A stretch of DNA of 64,000 nucleotides from CAZCVI01 sp964502145 (lineage in GTDB: Bacteria; Acidobacteriota; Aminicenantia; UBA2199), in assembly GCA_964502145.1 (NCBI GenBank), contig CAZCVI010000031.1:15770-79769 (forward strand), in the 5' to 3' direction. Every line of letters begins with the position of its first letter. Position 1 is the stretch's first letter. The notes under the pieces are model-generated. The model was not told where the DNA came from and did not search any database. It saw only the letters and a program-made list of their open reading frames with translations. The position numbers were made by a program, and so were the translations under genes. Below, one piece after another: positions 50,225 to 59,150 of this stretch.

Positions 50225-52804
50225 TTAACGCCATTTGGGTTCGATTTTTATGGTAATGAACCTTTTAAATGAGTGACCAGTGGCATCGGTCAAAACAAAG
50301 ACGAGGGAATAACGACCCAAGAAACCGGGCCCAGGTGACCAGTAGAATGTCCCGCTTTGAGGGTCCAAGGTGGAACCGATGGGTAATTTATTTAATTCAT
50401 TGCCGTTTATCAAGTAACCTTGAATAGTGGCACAGTTTTCCCCCAATGGGATTTCCACCCGTTCCAGTTCTTTGCTCACCAGCACGGATGTTTCACTTTC
50501 CTCGGACAGCGAATTCAGCTCCGCCATGGAAAATTGAGGCATATCTGTCTGGACCGATTCCGATTCATTGATTTTCTGATTGGGGGGTAAATCTCTGGAC
50601 ACTTTGCCAGAATGTCGCGCTAGCGGTGCAGAAGAACCATCAGTTGAATCTATAGGGAGATCGGCATACTTATTAATGGCGAAATATCGGCTACCAATGC
50701 CATCGGTATTGCCGGCATTATCTGTGACAGTCCACTGAATGGTGTGCATCCCATGGGTGTACTCCCCGATATTCATATCGAAATATCCCCAGGCATTGTT
50801 GCTGTTAGCATAACCGGGAAAGAGTGCGGCGATATCGGACCGGTACAGGTTATAGGTCGCATTGCCCACGGATTTACCATCAATGAATACTCGGATAGTG
50901 GAACCGTTGGTGGCAATTTTATTGGGCATTGGTGTCAGTGCCCAACCATTATTCCTGAATCTATCCCCGGAAATAGTACCCCCTTGAATGGGACTATCAA
51001 TGGCACCGAAGGGCTTCACTGCATTGGCGTTATCACCAGTAATGGTCTTGGTTCCTAACGATGTGGTTTTCCCGTATTTATCTGTCGCAATGGCATGGAG
51101 CGTATAGGTTCCGTTCCCGCCGTCGGGTAAAAAATGGGTCAGCAACATATAACCCCATCCCGCTTTGGTCCTGTTGGGATATTCGGGATAGGCGATTGCC
51201 ACATCGGGTCTAGCGCCATTTATAAATATGGCATCGCCAATATAAGAGAGGGTGTTATCTTGGGCAAGGTAAATTTTAACATTGGCTATTCCATAATCAT
51301 CCAGTGCCCAGCCAGTGACGGCAATACTACCACTGACCGAGGAACCATCTATAGGCGTTGCAAATTCGCCGAAAGGCGCGGCTTTTTCCACACATTGGGT
51401 GGCTTCCCAGTTAGGTTCCCATTCATTCACCCAGGCTCTAATGGCTGAATCTGTTGTAGAAAGGCAGTTATATCTAATATGAATCGAACTGGTATCGGAT
51501 AAATTTATTAAATCTGCGGGGATACTACCGCTCAATCGGTTGTATTCAAGTCCAAGATATCCCAAATAACTTATATTACCTAATGTTGAAGGGAGGCTAC
51601 CACTCAGCATGTTGTTAGCCAAATCAATAGTAGTCAAATAGTTGAGATTTCCCAATTCAGCGGGGATGTTACCACTCAACAGGTTATTACCCAAAGTAAT
51701 ACTACCCAAAGAATGGAAATTTCCTATTTCTGTGGGGATGCTCCCGCTTAGTTGGTTGTTTTCGAGGTCAAGATTCCTCAAGGGGCGGAGATTTCCTAAT
51801 GTGGCAGGAATGATACCGCTCAGATTGTTATTTGACAGTACAAATTGTTCCAATTCGCCGAGATTTCCCAATTCTGCTGGGATGTCCCCACTCAATGAGT
51901 TCTTGTGAAGTGCTAGCGTTTGCAAATTACTGAGATTACCTAATGCCGCGGGTATGCTCCCGCTCAATTGGTTATTGAACAGCGAAAGTTCTATTAATTT
52001 ACTGAGATTACCTAATGCCGCCGGGATGCTCCCGCTCAGTTGGTTATCGTTTAGCCAAAGAAAAAATAAATTATTGAGATTTCCCAATTCTGCCGGGATG
52101 CTCCCGCCTAGTTGGTTATCGTACAACCAAAGGTATCGCAAATTACTGAGATTACTTAATGCCGCAGGAATGCTCCCGCTTAATTGGTTGACTCCCAGGT
52201 TAAGAAATCCTAACTGGCTGAGATTTCCCAATGTGGTAGGAATGTTCCCGCTCAAATCGTTCAAGGATAGGTTAAGACTTTCCAATTTAACAAGATTTCC
52301 TAGTGCTGCCGGGATGTTCCCCGTCAGATCGTTCGCAGATAGGTCAAGCTTTTTCAATTTAATGAGATTTCCCAGTGTGGCTGGGATGTTCCCGCTCAGA
52401 TCGTTCAGGTTTAGGACAAGATTTTCCAATTTAACAAGATTTCCTAGTGTGGCCGGGATGCCACCTTGCAGCGCGTTCGTCATCAAGTTAAGACTTGTCA
52501 AATTACTGAGATTTCCCAATTGTGATGGTATCAGGCCGCTCAAGTGGTTGTTAATCATGGCAAGAGCGGTCACATGGTTATCGATAATTGTAACTCCATA
52601 CCAACTCCCCTCGGTCCCCGGCATAGCAAACCCATCGGTAAACAATGGAGACGCCTGCCAACCAGAATTGTTACGCCACCCGCTACCATTGGTGTTCGTG
52701 TACAGTGCAATCAATACCTCTCGTTCCGATGCGGGAATGGTGGCATGGACAAAGCCGGTGAATTGCAAAAACAAAAAACCAAACACAATGAATAAATTTC
52801 TCAT
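50225..52804 (-). CDS. secreted plant-type leucine-rich-repeat protein with C-terminal Ig-like domains (copy 2)
   Basis: 859 residues, same plan as copy 1: identical signal peptide and cap, about 15 LRR units, two GWALDD-type domains and the terminal Ig-like domain. The length difference (23 residues) is that of one 24-residue LRR less, one extra residue at the C-terminus (KWR against KQ). The last ~250 bp of coding sequence and the 5' flank with its Shine-Dalgarno are almost identical to copy 1, while the LRR parts differ strongly. This suggests recent duplication or gene conversion at the ends, with reshuffling of the binding surface. Confidence 0.9.
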   Translation of the reverse strand: MRNLFIVFGFLFLQFTGFVHATIPASEREVLIALYTNTNGSGWRNNSGWQASPLFTDGFAMPGTEGSWYGVTIIDNHVTALAMINNHLSGLIPSQLGNLSNLTSLNLMTNALQGGIPATLGNLVKLENLVLNLNDLSGNIPATLGNLIKLKKLDLSANDLTGNIPAALGNLVKLESLNLSLNDLSGNIPTTLGNLSQLGFLNLGVNQLSGSIPAALSNLSNLRYLWLYDNQLGGSIPAELGNLNNLFFLWLNDNQLSGSIPAALGNLSKLIELSLFNNQLSGSIPAALGNLSNLQTLALHKNSLSGDIPAELGNLGELEQFVLSNNNLSGIIPATLGNLRPLRNLDLENNQLSGSIPTEIGNFHSLGSITLGNNLLSGNIPAELGNLNYLTTIDLANNMLSGSLPSTLGNISYLGYLGLEYNRLSGSIPADLINLSDTSSIHIRYNCLSTTDSAIRAWVNEWEPNWEATQCVEKAAPFGEFATPIDGSSVSGSIAVTGWALDDYGIANVKIYLAQDNTLSYIGDAIFINGARPDVAIAYPEYPNRTKAGWGYMLLTHFLPDGGNGTYTLHAIATDKYGKTTSLGTKTITGDNANAVKPFGAIDSPIQGGTISGDRFRNNGWALTPMPNKIATNGSTIRVFIDGKSVGNATYNLYRSDIAALFPGYANSNNAWGYFDMNIGEYTHGMHTIQWTVTDNAGNTDGIGSRYFAINKYADLPIDSTDGSSAPLARHSGKVSRDLPPNQKINESESVQTDMPQFSMAELNSLSEESETSVLVSKELERVEIPLGENCATIQGYLINGNELNKLPIGSTLDPQSGTFYWSPGPGFLGRYSLVFVLTDATGHSFKRFITIKIEPKWR

Positions 52805-52986
52805 TTTTTTCTGCCTCCTTTAGGGCTATATAATATTGTCAGCGTTTTATTATCTTGGTCACGAAAAACAAAACAACTTCATAAAAGCATGACTTAGCGC
52901 CATTAAAATTTTCCATATTATAACACCAAGGGAGGTATAAAGTCAATCATTAATAAGGCTTCTGAATGTCTCAACGCTTTTATTTT

Positions 52987-53015
52987 TTTACAAACATCGT
53001 TTTCTGTGGTATACT
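52987..53015 (+). promoter_or_regulatory. promoter reading into a non-coding region
   Basis: TTTACA (52987-52992), 17-bp spacer, TATACT (53010-53015), followed by TATAATAAG. The predicted start is near 53022; no ORF of note follows for over 800 bp. Confidence 0.5.
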
Positions 53016-53021
53016 ATATAA

Positions 53022-53340
53022 TAAGAGAGTTGGAGAGTAGGAAGCGACCGCACCAACGGCACTACGAGCCGAGGGATTATTACTCCAGAGAGAAAAAAAT
53101 ATTCAACCACCCCGCCGGTTAGTGACCAGAGCATAAAAATGACTCAACTTAGGGGTTTGGAGTATCTCAATTCTACAAAAAATACTGAACGGAGAGGTTT
53201 GGAAGGTGAACGGCCGCCTAAAAAGGTGACGGTTGAGTAAAATAAGGAGAACGGCCGGGGTTGGAAGGTGAACGGAGAGTAAAATATGGTGACGGTTCTA
53301 CAAAATAAGGTGAACAGTCAATTAATAATTCCAACTTTCA
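53022..53340 (+). ncRNA. candidate non-coding transcript with repeated GGTGA(A)CGG motifs
   Basis: Downstream of a good promoter, without a convincing reading frame. Between 53190 and 53325 the motifs GGTGAACGG, GGTGACGGTT and GAACGGCCG recur about seven times, separated by TTGGAA and TAAAATA-type spacers. It could be a structured RNA or a decayed gene. Only promoter position, repeats and lack of ORF support this. Confidence 0.25.
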
Positions 53341-53713
53341 GTGCTGGAGGGCGGAGTCTCCATAATTTTGCCACTATTTTCACCAAATTCTAGCAAATGT
53401 GGCGCAATACCATGTGAATATTTAGGGACAAGTACGAGTGCCACTAAGAAATGGCTCAATTCGGCATAAAATATATTTACCGGTTTATGGTCTTGATTTT
53501 TTTAAGTCACCATGGTACAATCCGTTATTACTAATAACGTCAGGTTGACGGTTTTGATGGCCTATAAAAACCCAAGCCCATATTCGGTTGATTTTTTAAG
53601 TCATCTTCTTTGACAAACAGTAAGAATGACTGGTGCTGCGTCAAGCCTAAATTGACCCCCTAATAATTGAAGAAATCAATTTAAAGGATGTAATAGGCAA
53701 GTAGAAACGAGCT

Positions 53714-53828
53714 CCTAAATCTACCATCAGTTCTTTGAGAGTACCGTAAAAGCAAGTAGGAATTATGGGATAAACAAAAATATTCCCATTCCTCCCATAA
53801 TTCCCATTAACTTGGCGGTGAATCCAGA
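53714..53828. repeat. MITE/REP-like element, decayed left end
   Basis: The right end TTGGCGGTGAATCCAG (53812-53827) is intact; the left end CCTAAATCTACCATCAG (53714-53730) aligns to CCTGGATTCACCGCCAA with several changes and continues with the family's TTCTTTGAGAGTACC. Interior GGGATAAACAAAAATATTCCCATTC-type sequence is shortened (shown by the blocks GGGATAAACA and ATTCCCATTCC). Confidence 0.65.
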
Positions 53829-53856
53829 AGGACTATAGGGAGGCTAAGAAAACAAC

Positions 53857-53946
53857 ATGCGTTTTAGCAATACCATCAAGGAAGCCATAGAAGTAGCACG
53901 AAAAGTCATCAAGCTATATGAAAAGAGTCTGTCGGAGGTAAATTAA
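53857..53946 (+). CDS. 29-codon ORF coupled to the AlbA_2 gene
   Basis: Encodes MRFSNTIKEAIEVARK and then VIKLYEKSLSEVN, an amphipathic helix. The stop overlaps the next start by one base (TAATG), and the next gene's GGAGGT lies inside it. It could be a leader peptide or the surviving tail of a lost gene; the sequence just before it is the end of a repeat element, which would fit truncation. Confidence 0.35.
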   Translation: MRFSNTIKEAIEVARKVIKLYEKSLSEVN

Positions 53947-55421
53947 TGGATAACACAAAAATCCTTGAAGCGATTGCAAAGGGAGAAGGTATCTCCATTG
54001 AATTCAAGGAGTGCCGTTCAGCTCTAAACAAAGATGTATACGATACGGTTTGCGCCTTTCTTAATCGCAGTGGTGGAGAATTGCTATTAGGGGTTCGTGA
54101 TGATGGTGAAATAACAGGTGTTGACCCTAATGCTCTGTCAATTATCAAAAAAGATTTTAGTACTACTATAAACAATCCACAAAAAATAAATCCACCTTTT
54201 TATCTGACTATAGAAGAAACTGTCATTGATGGTAAAACTATTTTGTACATCTATGTACCACAGAGTGCCCAGGTGCATCGTTGCAATGGAAAAATATTTG
54301 ACCGCAACAATGAAGGGGACTTTAATATCACGGATAATAATCAGCTTGTATCTTCACTTTACCTGCAAAAACAATCGGCTTATTCGGAAAATACAGTCTA
54401 TCCCTATGCCACCTTGGCTGATTTACGATCGGATATTATTTCCCAGGCCAGAAAAAGAGCTTCTCTGCAACGACAGGATCATCCCTGGGAAAAAATGGAT
54501 GATATGGACCTCTTGAAAAGCGCCCAGCTCTATAAAAAAGATTTTTACTCTGGAAAAGAAGGCTTAACCATGGCAGCAATCCTGCTTTTTGGAAAGGACG
54601 AAACTATTCTCTCGGTAGTGCCCCATCACCGCACTGATGCCATTTTACGGCGCGTTCAGGTAGATCGCTACGACGACCGCGATGATATTCGTACCAATCT
54701 TATAGAAAGTTTTCAAAGACTTCTGGCTTTTGGCGAAAAACACCTGAACGATCCCTTTTACCTGGAAGATAATATTCGCCTGAGCTTGCGGGGAAAAATA
54801 CTGCGCGAAGTATTTAGTAATTTGCTCATTCACCGAGAATATACCAACGCTTTTCCAGCTAAATTCATTATCGAAACGGATAAAATCCGAACAGAAAATG
54901 GCAATAAACCCCACGGTTTTGGTTATATCAGTCCAAACAAACTGCTTCCTTTCCCAAAAAATCCGGCTATCGCACGAGTATTCAAAGAAATGGGCTGGGC
55001 TGATGAATTAGGATCAGGAACCCGTCATCTTTTTAAATATTGTAGAATTTACAGTGGCAATGACCCACAATTACTTGAAGCGGACATTTTTACCTTTACG
55101 CTCTCACTTACTGCAAAAGCTGCTTCAGAAAACATTTCTCAGGACACCATGCAAGCTACCATGCAAGCTACCATGCAAGCTACCATGCAAGCTACCATGC
55201 AAGCTGAACGTATGCGGAAAATTGTGGAGTTTTGTATTACTCCCAAAACCAGGGAGGAGATTCAGAAATTTCTAAAACTCAATAACCGGGATTATTTTAG
55301 AAAAGAATTACTTAATCCACTTTTAGAACAGGGGATTCTCCTTCCAGCTATTGCCAACAAACCCACCAGCCCTATACAAAAATATTATTCGGATTCTACC
55401 AAACACCCACAAATGAAGTAG
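53946..55421 (+). CDS. AlbA_2 / HATPase-type ATP-binding protein with TMQA repeat linker
   Basis: 491 residues. AlbA_2 domain: GEGISIEFKECRSALNKDVYDTVCAFLNRSGGELLLGVRDDGEITGV (blocks SIEFKECR and RSGGELLLGVRDDGEI), FDRNNEGDF. GHKL ATPase part: REVFSNLLIHREYT, NGNKPHGFGYISPN and MGWADELGSGTRHLFKY. After residue 400 comes a linker of five exact TMQA units, then a winged-helix-like tail (TREEIQKFLKLNNRDYFRKELLNPLL in part). Members of this family often carry such short Gln-rich repeats before the tail. GGAGGT precedes the ATG. Probably a DNA-binding regulator; function unknown. Confidence 0.88.
   Translation: MDNTKILEAIAKGEGISIEFKECRSALNKDVYDTVCAFLNRSGGELLLGVRDDGEITGVDPNALSIIKKDFSTTINNPQKINPPFYLTIEETVIDGKTILYIYVPQSAQVHRCNGKIFDRNNEGDFNITDNNQLVSSLYLQKQSAYSENTVYPYATLADLRSDIISQARKRASLQRQDHPWEKMDDMDLLKSAQLYKKDFYSGKEGLTMAAILLFGKDETILSVVPHHRTDAILRRVQVDRYDDRDDIRTNLIESFQRLLAFGEKHLNDPFYLEDNIRLSLRGKILREVFSNLLIHREYTNAFPAKFIIETDKIRTENGNKPHGFGYISPNKLLPFPKNPAIARVFKEMGWADELGSGTRHLFKYCRIYSGNDPQLLEADIFTFTLSLTAKAASENISQDTMQATMQATMQATMQATMQAERMRKIVEFCITPKTREEIQKFLKLNNRDYFRKELLNPLLEQGILLPAIANKPTSPIQKYYSDSTKHPQMK
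55146..55205 (+). repeat. five exact 12-bp repeats inside the AlbA_2 gene
   Basis: ACCATGCAAGCT x 5, in frame (TMQA x 5). Perfect DNA identity means recent slippage; changes of copy number keep the frame and would alter linker length only. Confidence 0.95.
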
Positions 55422-55507
55422 GCACCGATAGGAGGAAAACTTTTCATTTTTTTCCTTCTATACCGGGAAACAGGGTAATCCTGCGCTGTGTAACGGAGGT
55501 ATTAAAT

Positions 55508-57040
55508 ATGAAGAATTTTTCCAAAACGCTTATGGTACTTAGTATCTTTTTATTGACTTGCTTTGCCCTGTGGGGTCAACAAGAAACGACGTTGGCTTAC
55601 ACGTTATCGCTGGAACCATCGAACCCTGGTAAATTCCATGTGGAATTGTCCTGTGAAGGAATAAAAAATGAAACCCAGGATTTTAAAATGCCAGCGATTG
55701 CACCGGGTTATTACCGGGTCTTGAATTTCGCGGGGAACGTGGAAAGTTTCAAAGCGGATGACGGGCAGGGAAATCCGTTGCCCTGGGAAAAAACAACGCC
55801 CAACACATGGCGCGTAGGTACAAACCTGACGCGGACGGTAAGGATTGGCTACGATGTCAAATCGGAGAAGGATTCGGTGGCTACATCTTTTATAGATGAT
55901 AAACGGGCCTACATTTCATCGCCCTCTGTTTTTATGTACCCTGATGGCCAGCTCAATCATCCTGTCACTTTAACGCTGATAACTCCGCCCAAATTTCCCC
56001 GGATATCAACTGGTCTTGAACCGTTGCAGGATAAAACAAATACTTATTATGCCCAGGACTTTGATCGCTTCTACGATTGCCCTATTTACTTGGGCAGCCA
56101 AGAGGTGATTTCATTTGAAGTCCAAGGTATTCCCCACTACATGGCGATGGAAAACCCAGGCACTTTTGACCGCCAGGAATTCAAGGAAAATGTGAAAAAA
56201 ATGATAGAGACAGCCATCAAAATCTTTGGAGAGATTCCTTACGGGCATTATACTTATCTATTTATGGGGGAAGGCAAAGGCGGACTGGAGCATGGGAATT
56301 CTGCGGCGCTGTTTTTAGATGTTTCCGGCGGGGAAAGTCCATGGGCGGACAAAGCCTTGATGAAGTTCTTGACGCATGAATACTTCCATCTCTATAATGT
56401 AAAGGCAATTCGACCTATGGCACTTGGCCCCTTTGATTACGACGGGGAAAACAATACGGATATGCTCTGGTTTTCGGAAGGAGGGACGGTATATTATGAA
56501 TACCTTATTCTCAATCGAGCGGGTTTTTTAAGTGGTGAGGAGTGTCTTAAAAGTTTCAGTGCGATCATCGCCGATAATGAGAACAACCCGGCTCATCGAA
56601 CCCAATCGGTAGCGGAAGCCAGTCAAAAAGCATGGACGCAGTCATTTTTCGGTAATGATCAAGAAGTCTCCTATTATGATAAAGGACTGGCACTTTCGAT
56701 GCTCCTGGATTTAAGAATACGGCATGAAACAAAAAATAATAAATCGTTAGACGACGTGATGAGGCGTTGTTATAATGAGTTTTACAAGAAAAAACAAAGA
56801 GGTTTTAGCGCTGGGGAGTTTCGCCAGGTGTGTGAAGAGGTTGCCGGTGTCTCATTAGCGGACTTCTTTGTTTATATTGGGAGCACAGGGGAAATCGATT
56901 ATGCGAAATACTTTGCCTACGCGGGATTGACTATTGAAATACCGGGGGATATTAAGACAAAAGGCACGTTTCGCATTACCCGGTCACCGCAGCCTACGCC
57001 GATGCAATTGGAAATTTTCCGTGGTTGGTTGAAGGAGTAA
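55508..57040 (+). CDS. M61-family metallopeptidase (glycyl aminopeptidase-like), secreted
   Basis: 510 residues with a signal peptide (about 1-23, ending ALWGQ). An N-terminal beta-domain (YTLSLEPSNPGKFHVELSC at the start) precedes the M61 catalytic domain: THEYFHLYNVKAIRP contains HExxH (His290, His294), and WFSEGGTVYYEY, about 30 residues later, gives the third zinc ligand and follows the family pattern. M61 enzymes usually have a C-terminal PDZ domain; here the sequence ends soon after the helical domain, so PDZ is missing. GGAGGT is placed well before the ATG. The GWxTD gene follows after 18 nt, so the two form an operon. Confidence 0.9.
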   Translation: MKNFSKTLMVLSIFLLTCFALWGQQETTLAYTLSLEPSNPGKFHVELSCEGIKNETQDFKMPAIAPGYYRVLNFAGNVESFKADDGQGNPLPWEKTTPNTWRVGTNLTRTVRIGYDVKSEKDSVATSFIDDKRAYISSPSVFMYPDGQLNHPVTLTLITPPKFPRISTGLEPLQDKTNTYYAQDFDRFYDCPIYLGSQEVISFEVQGIPHYMAMENPGTFDRQEFKENVKKMIETAIKIFGEIPYGHYTYLFMGEGKGGLEHGNSAALFLDVSGGESPWADKALMKFLTHEYFHLYNVKAIRPMALGPFDYDGENNTDMLWFSEGGTVYYEYLILNRAGFLSGEECLKSFSAIIADNENNPAHRTQSVAEASQKAWTQSFFGNDQEVSYYDKGLALSMLLDLRIRHETKNNKSLDDVMRRCYNEFYKKKQRGFSAGEFRQVCEEVAGVSLADFFVYIGSTGEIDYAKYFAYAGLTIEIPGDIKTKGTFRITRSPQPTPMQLEIFRGWLKE

Positions 57041-57058
57041 TCCCAGTATATTAATACA

Positions 57059-59140
57059 ATGAGAAAAGATATTTTTTCAGCACTATGGGCCGCACTATGG
57101 GTCATTGTGTTTTTCCTCGCCATGGGCAGCATGCTGATGGCCACGAACAGCACACAACTGGACGCCCAATACAAAGAGTGGCTGGACGTGGTCTGCTATA
57201 TTATCACGCCCACGGAAAAAGAAGTTTTCACACAATTGACGAACAATCGCCAACGGGATAACTTCATCACGATGTTCTGGAACCTGCGCGACCCCTCGAA
57301 AGGAACACTGGAAAATGAATTTAAAGAAGCACATCTCAAACGGTTCCAATACGCGGCCCATTATTTTAAATTCGGTTCGCCGCTACCGGGCTGGAAAACA
57401 GACCGGGGCCACATCTGGATCATCCTGGGCCCACCAGCCAACCGCAACATGGTGGATAATAACAATGGACTCTACCCGGTAGACATCTGGGAATACTTCG
57501 GCGGTACAGAAAAAGGTCTGCCCACGGTTTTTCGCGTGGTCTTTTATAAACCTTCGGGCGCAGGAGATTATAAGTTGTATATGCCGACGGACGACGGACC
57601 GGCTGCACTGCTGAGGTCTTCGATTGCTGAAGTGGACAACCACGACTATCGCACGATCTATGAAAAAATTAACGCGTTGGAACCGGCCGTAGCTGACATC
57701 AGTCTCTCTCTGATACCGGGGGAAAGCGTGCTTCATTTCACACCGTCACTGCAAGCGCCTTTACTGATCTCGGATATTTACGAACTGCCGAAAAAACAAA
57801 TCAACGCGACCTATGCACGCCACTTCCTGAATTACCAGGGTCTGGTAGAAACAAACGTGGTGACAAACTATATCAACCTTAAAACAGAGGCGTACCTCTT
57901 TTATGACGCGCTCTTAAAACTTAATTTTGTTCACTTCGCCCTGCTACCCGAAAAAATATCGGTGGACTATCTGCCTGATAAAGACATATACTACTTTAAT
58001 TACGACCTGCTGGTCCTGCTCAAAAAAGGGGAACAAACGGTGTGGCAATACACGAAGAAATACCCGTTTTATTACAGTAAAGAAGAACTGGAAACCAAAT
58101 TAGCGAACGGCATTATTATCACGGATTATTTCCCCGTCATCCCGGGTGCTTTTAAACTGATAGTCCTGCTGCAAAATTCCCTTAACAAGGAACTGAGTTA
58201 TGATGAGAAACAAATAAAAACGGACGAGAACCCGGGAACAACAGCGCACCTGTACGGCCCGGTGACAACCTACCAATTCAACCAGGAATACCAACCCGTA
58301 TACGGGGCGTTCAATCTGATGGACACGAACATTAAAATTGACCCGCAAAAAATCTTTGGCCAAAAGGACACGGTTTATTCTTTTTTCTCGGTGGCACGGG
58401 GCGAGTATACAAAAGAGTTGGCGATCCATTTAGAAGTGATCTCTGTGGATGAAACACGGCCTTTCCAAAAGATGTATGCCTTCGCTCTCCCGGCTACAGA
58501 CCCATTCAAAAACGTGGTGCAACCGCTTGAAAATTTAAAATACGGCCACTACGAGGTCAAAGCCAGCGTGCTGGAAAAAACGGGGGAAATCATTGCCATG
58601 CAAACAAACGATTTCCAGGTCTCACCGGAAGGTTATGTGCCCCATCCCCCATTGGTATCGAAAACGCTCAAACGAGAACACGCGTTTATGTTCGACATGA
58701 TGGTGGCGCAACAATACTACAACCTCAATTTATGGGCTGAAGCGGAAAAATACTTTGAAAAAGCATTAAACCTGAATCCCCATTTCCCAGAACTGATCAA
58801 ATCCTATACCACGTTGCTTTTTAAGGTTAAAAAATACACCCGCATACTGGAAGTCATCCAAAACATGGAACCAATGGAAAAGGAAGCCTTTGATTATTAT
58901 GCTCTCAAAGGTAGAGCGCTTTACTACTTGGGGAACTATAAAGCCGCGCTTGACTCGCTATTGAAGGCCAATAAAATATACGACAGCGACATGGTGGTAT
59001 TAAATACACTGGGACTGTCTTTTCTGCGGCTGGGGAATAAGGAAGAAGCGATCCGGGTGCTCGCGGCTTCCTTAAAAATCAACGACGGGCAACGTGACAT
59101 CCACACCTTGCTGAACCAGTTAGTGGCAGAAAAAAAATAA
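57059..59140 (+). CDS. GWxTD-domain protein with C-terminal TPRs
   Basis: 693 residues. Signal peptide or membrane anchor at about 8-30; then the GWxTD domain: QYKEWLDVVCYIITPTEKEVFTQL, FITMFWNLRDPSKGT, then PGWKTDRGHIWIILGPP, where GWKTD is the motif itself. Middle beta-rich region, then TPRs from about residue 540 (QQYYNLNLWAEAEKYFEKALNLNPHFPEL in part, YYLGNYKAALDSLLKANKIY, RLGNKEEAIRVLAASLKIN). Function unknown; the domain is characteristic of Acidobacteriota-like and related lineages and usually periplasmic. Co-transcribed with the M61 peptidase, suggesting joint handling of exported proteins. Confidence 0.9.
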   Translation: MRKDIFSALWAALWVIVFFLAMGSMLMATNSTQLDAQYKEWLDVVCYIITPTEKEVFTQLTNNRQRDNFITMFWNLRDPSKGTLENEFKEAHLKRFQYAAHYFKFGSPLPGWKTDRGHIWIILGPPANRNMVDNNNGLYPVDIWEYFGGTEKGLPTVFRVVFYKPSGAGDYKLYMPTDDGPAALLRSSIAEVDNHDYRTIYEKINALEPAVADISLSLIPGESVLHFTPSLQAPLLISDIYELPKKQINATYARHFLNYQGLVETNVVTNYINLKTEAYLFYDALLKLNFVHFALLPEKISVDYLPDKDIYYFNYDLLVLLKKGEQTVWQYTKKYPFYYSKEELETKLANGIIITDYFPVIPGAFKLIVLLQNSLNKELSYDEKQIKTDENPGTTAHLYGPVTTYQFNQEYQPVYGAFNLMDTNIKIDPQKIFGQKDTVYSFFSVARGEYTKELAIHLEVISVDETRPFQKMYAFALPATDPFKNVVQPLENLKYGHYEVKASVLEKTGEIIAMQTNDFQVSPEGYVPHPPLVSKTLKREHAFMFDMMVAQQYYNLNLWAEAEKYFEKALNLNPHFPELIKSYTTLLFKVKKYTRILEVIQNMEPMEKEAFDYYALKGRALYYLGNYKAALDSLLKANKIYDSDMVVLNTLGLSFLRLGNKEEAIRVLAASLKINDGQRDIHTLLNQLVAEKK

Positions 59141-59150
59141 GGGCTGTAAG

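Larger units (their letters stand above)
52805..53856. other. 1-kb region without a protein gene
   Basis: Holds a strong promoter at 52987-53015, the purine-rich repeated stretch at 53190-53325 (see separate entry), a perfect 17-bp palindrome CGTTATTACTAATAACG at 53523-53539, and the repeat element at 53714-53828. Confidence 0.55.
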
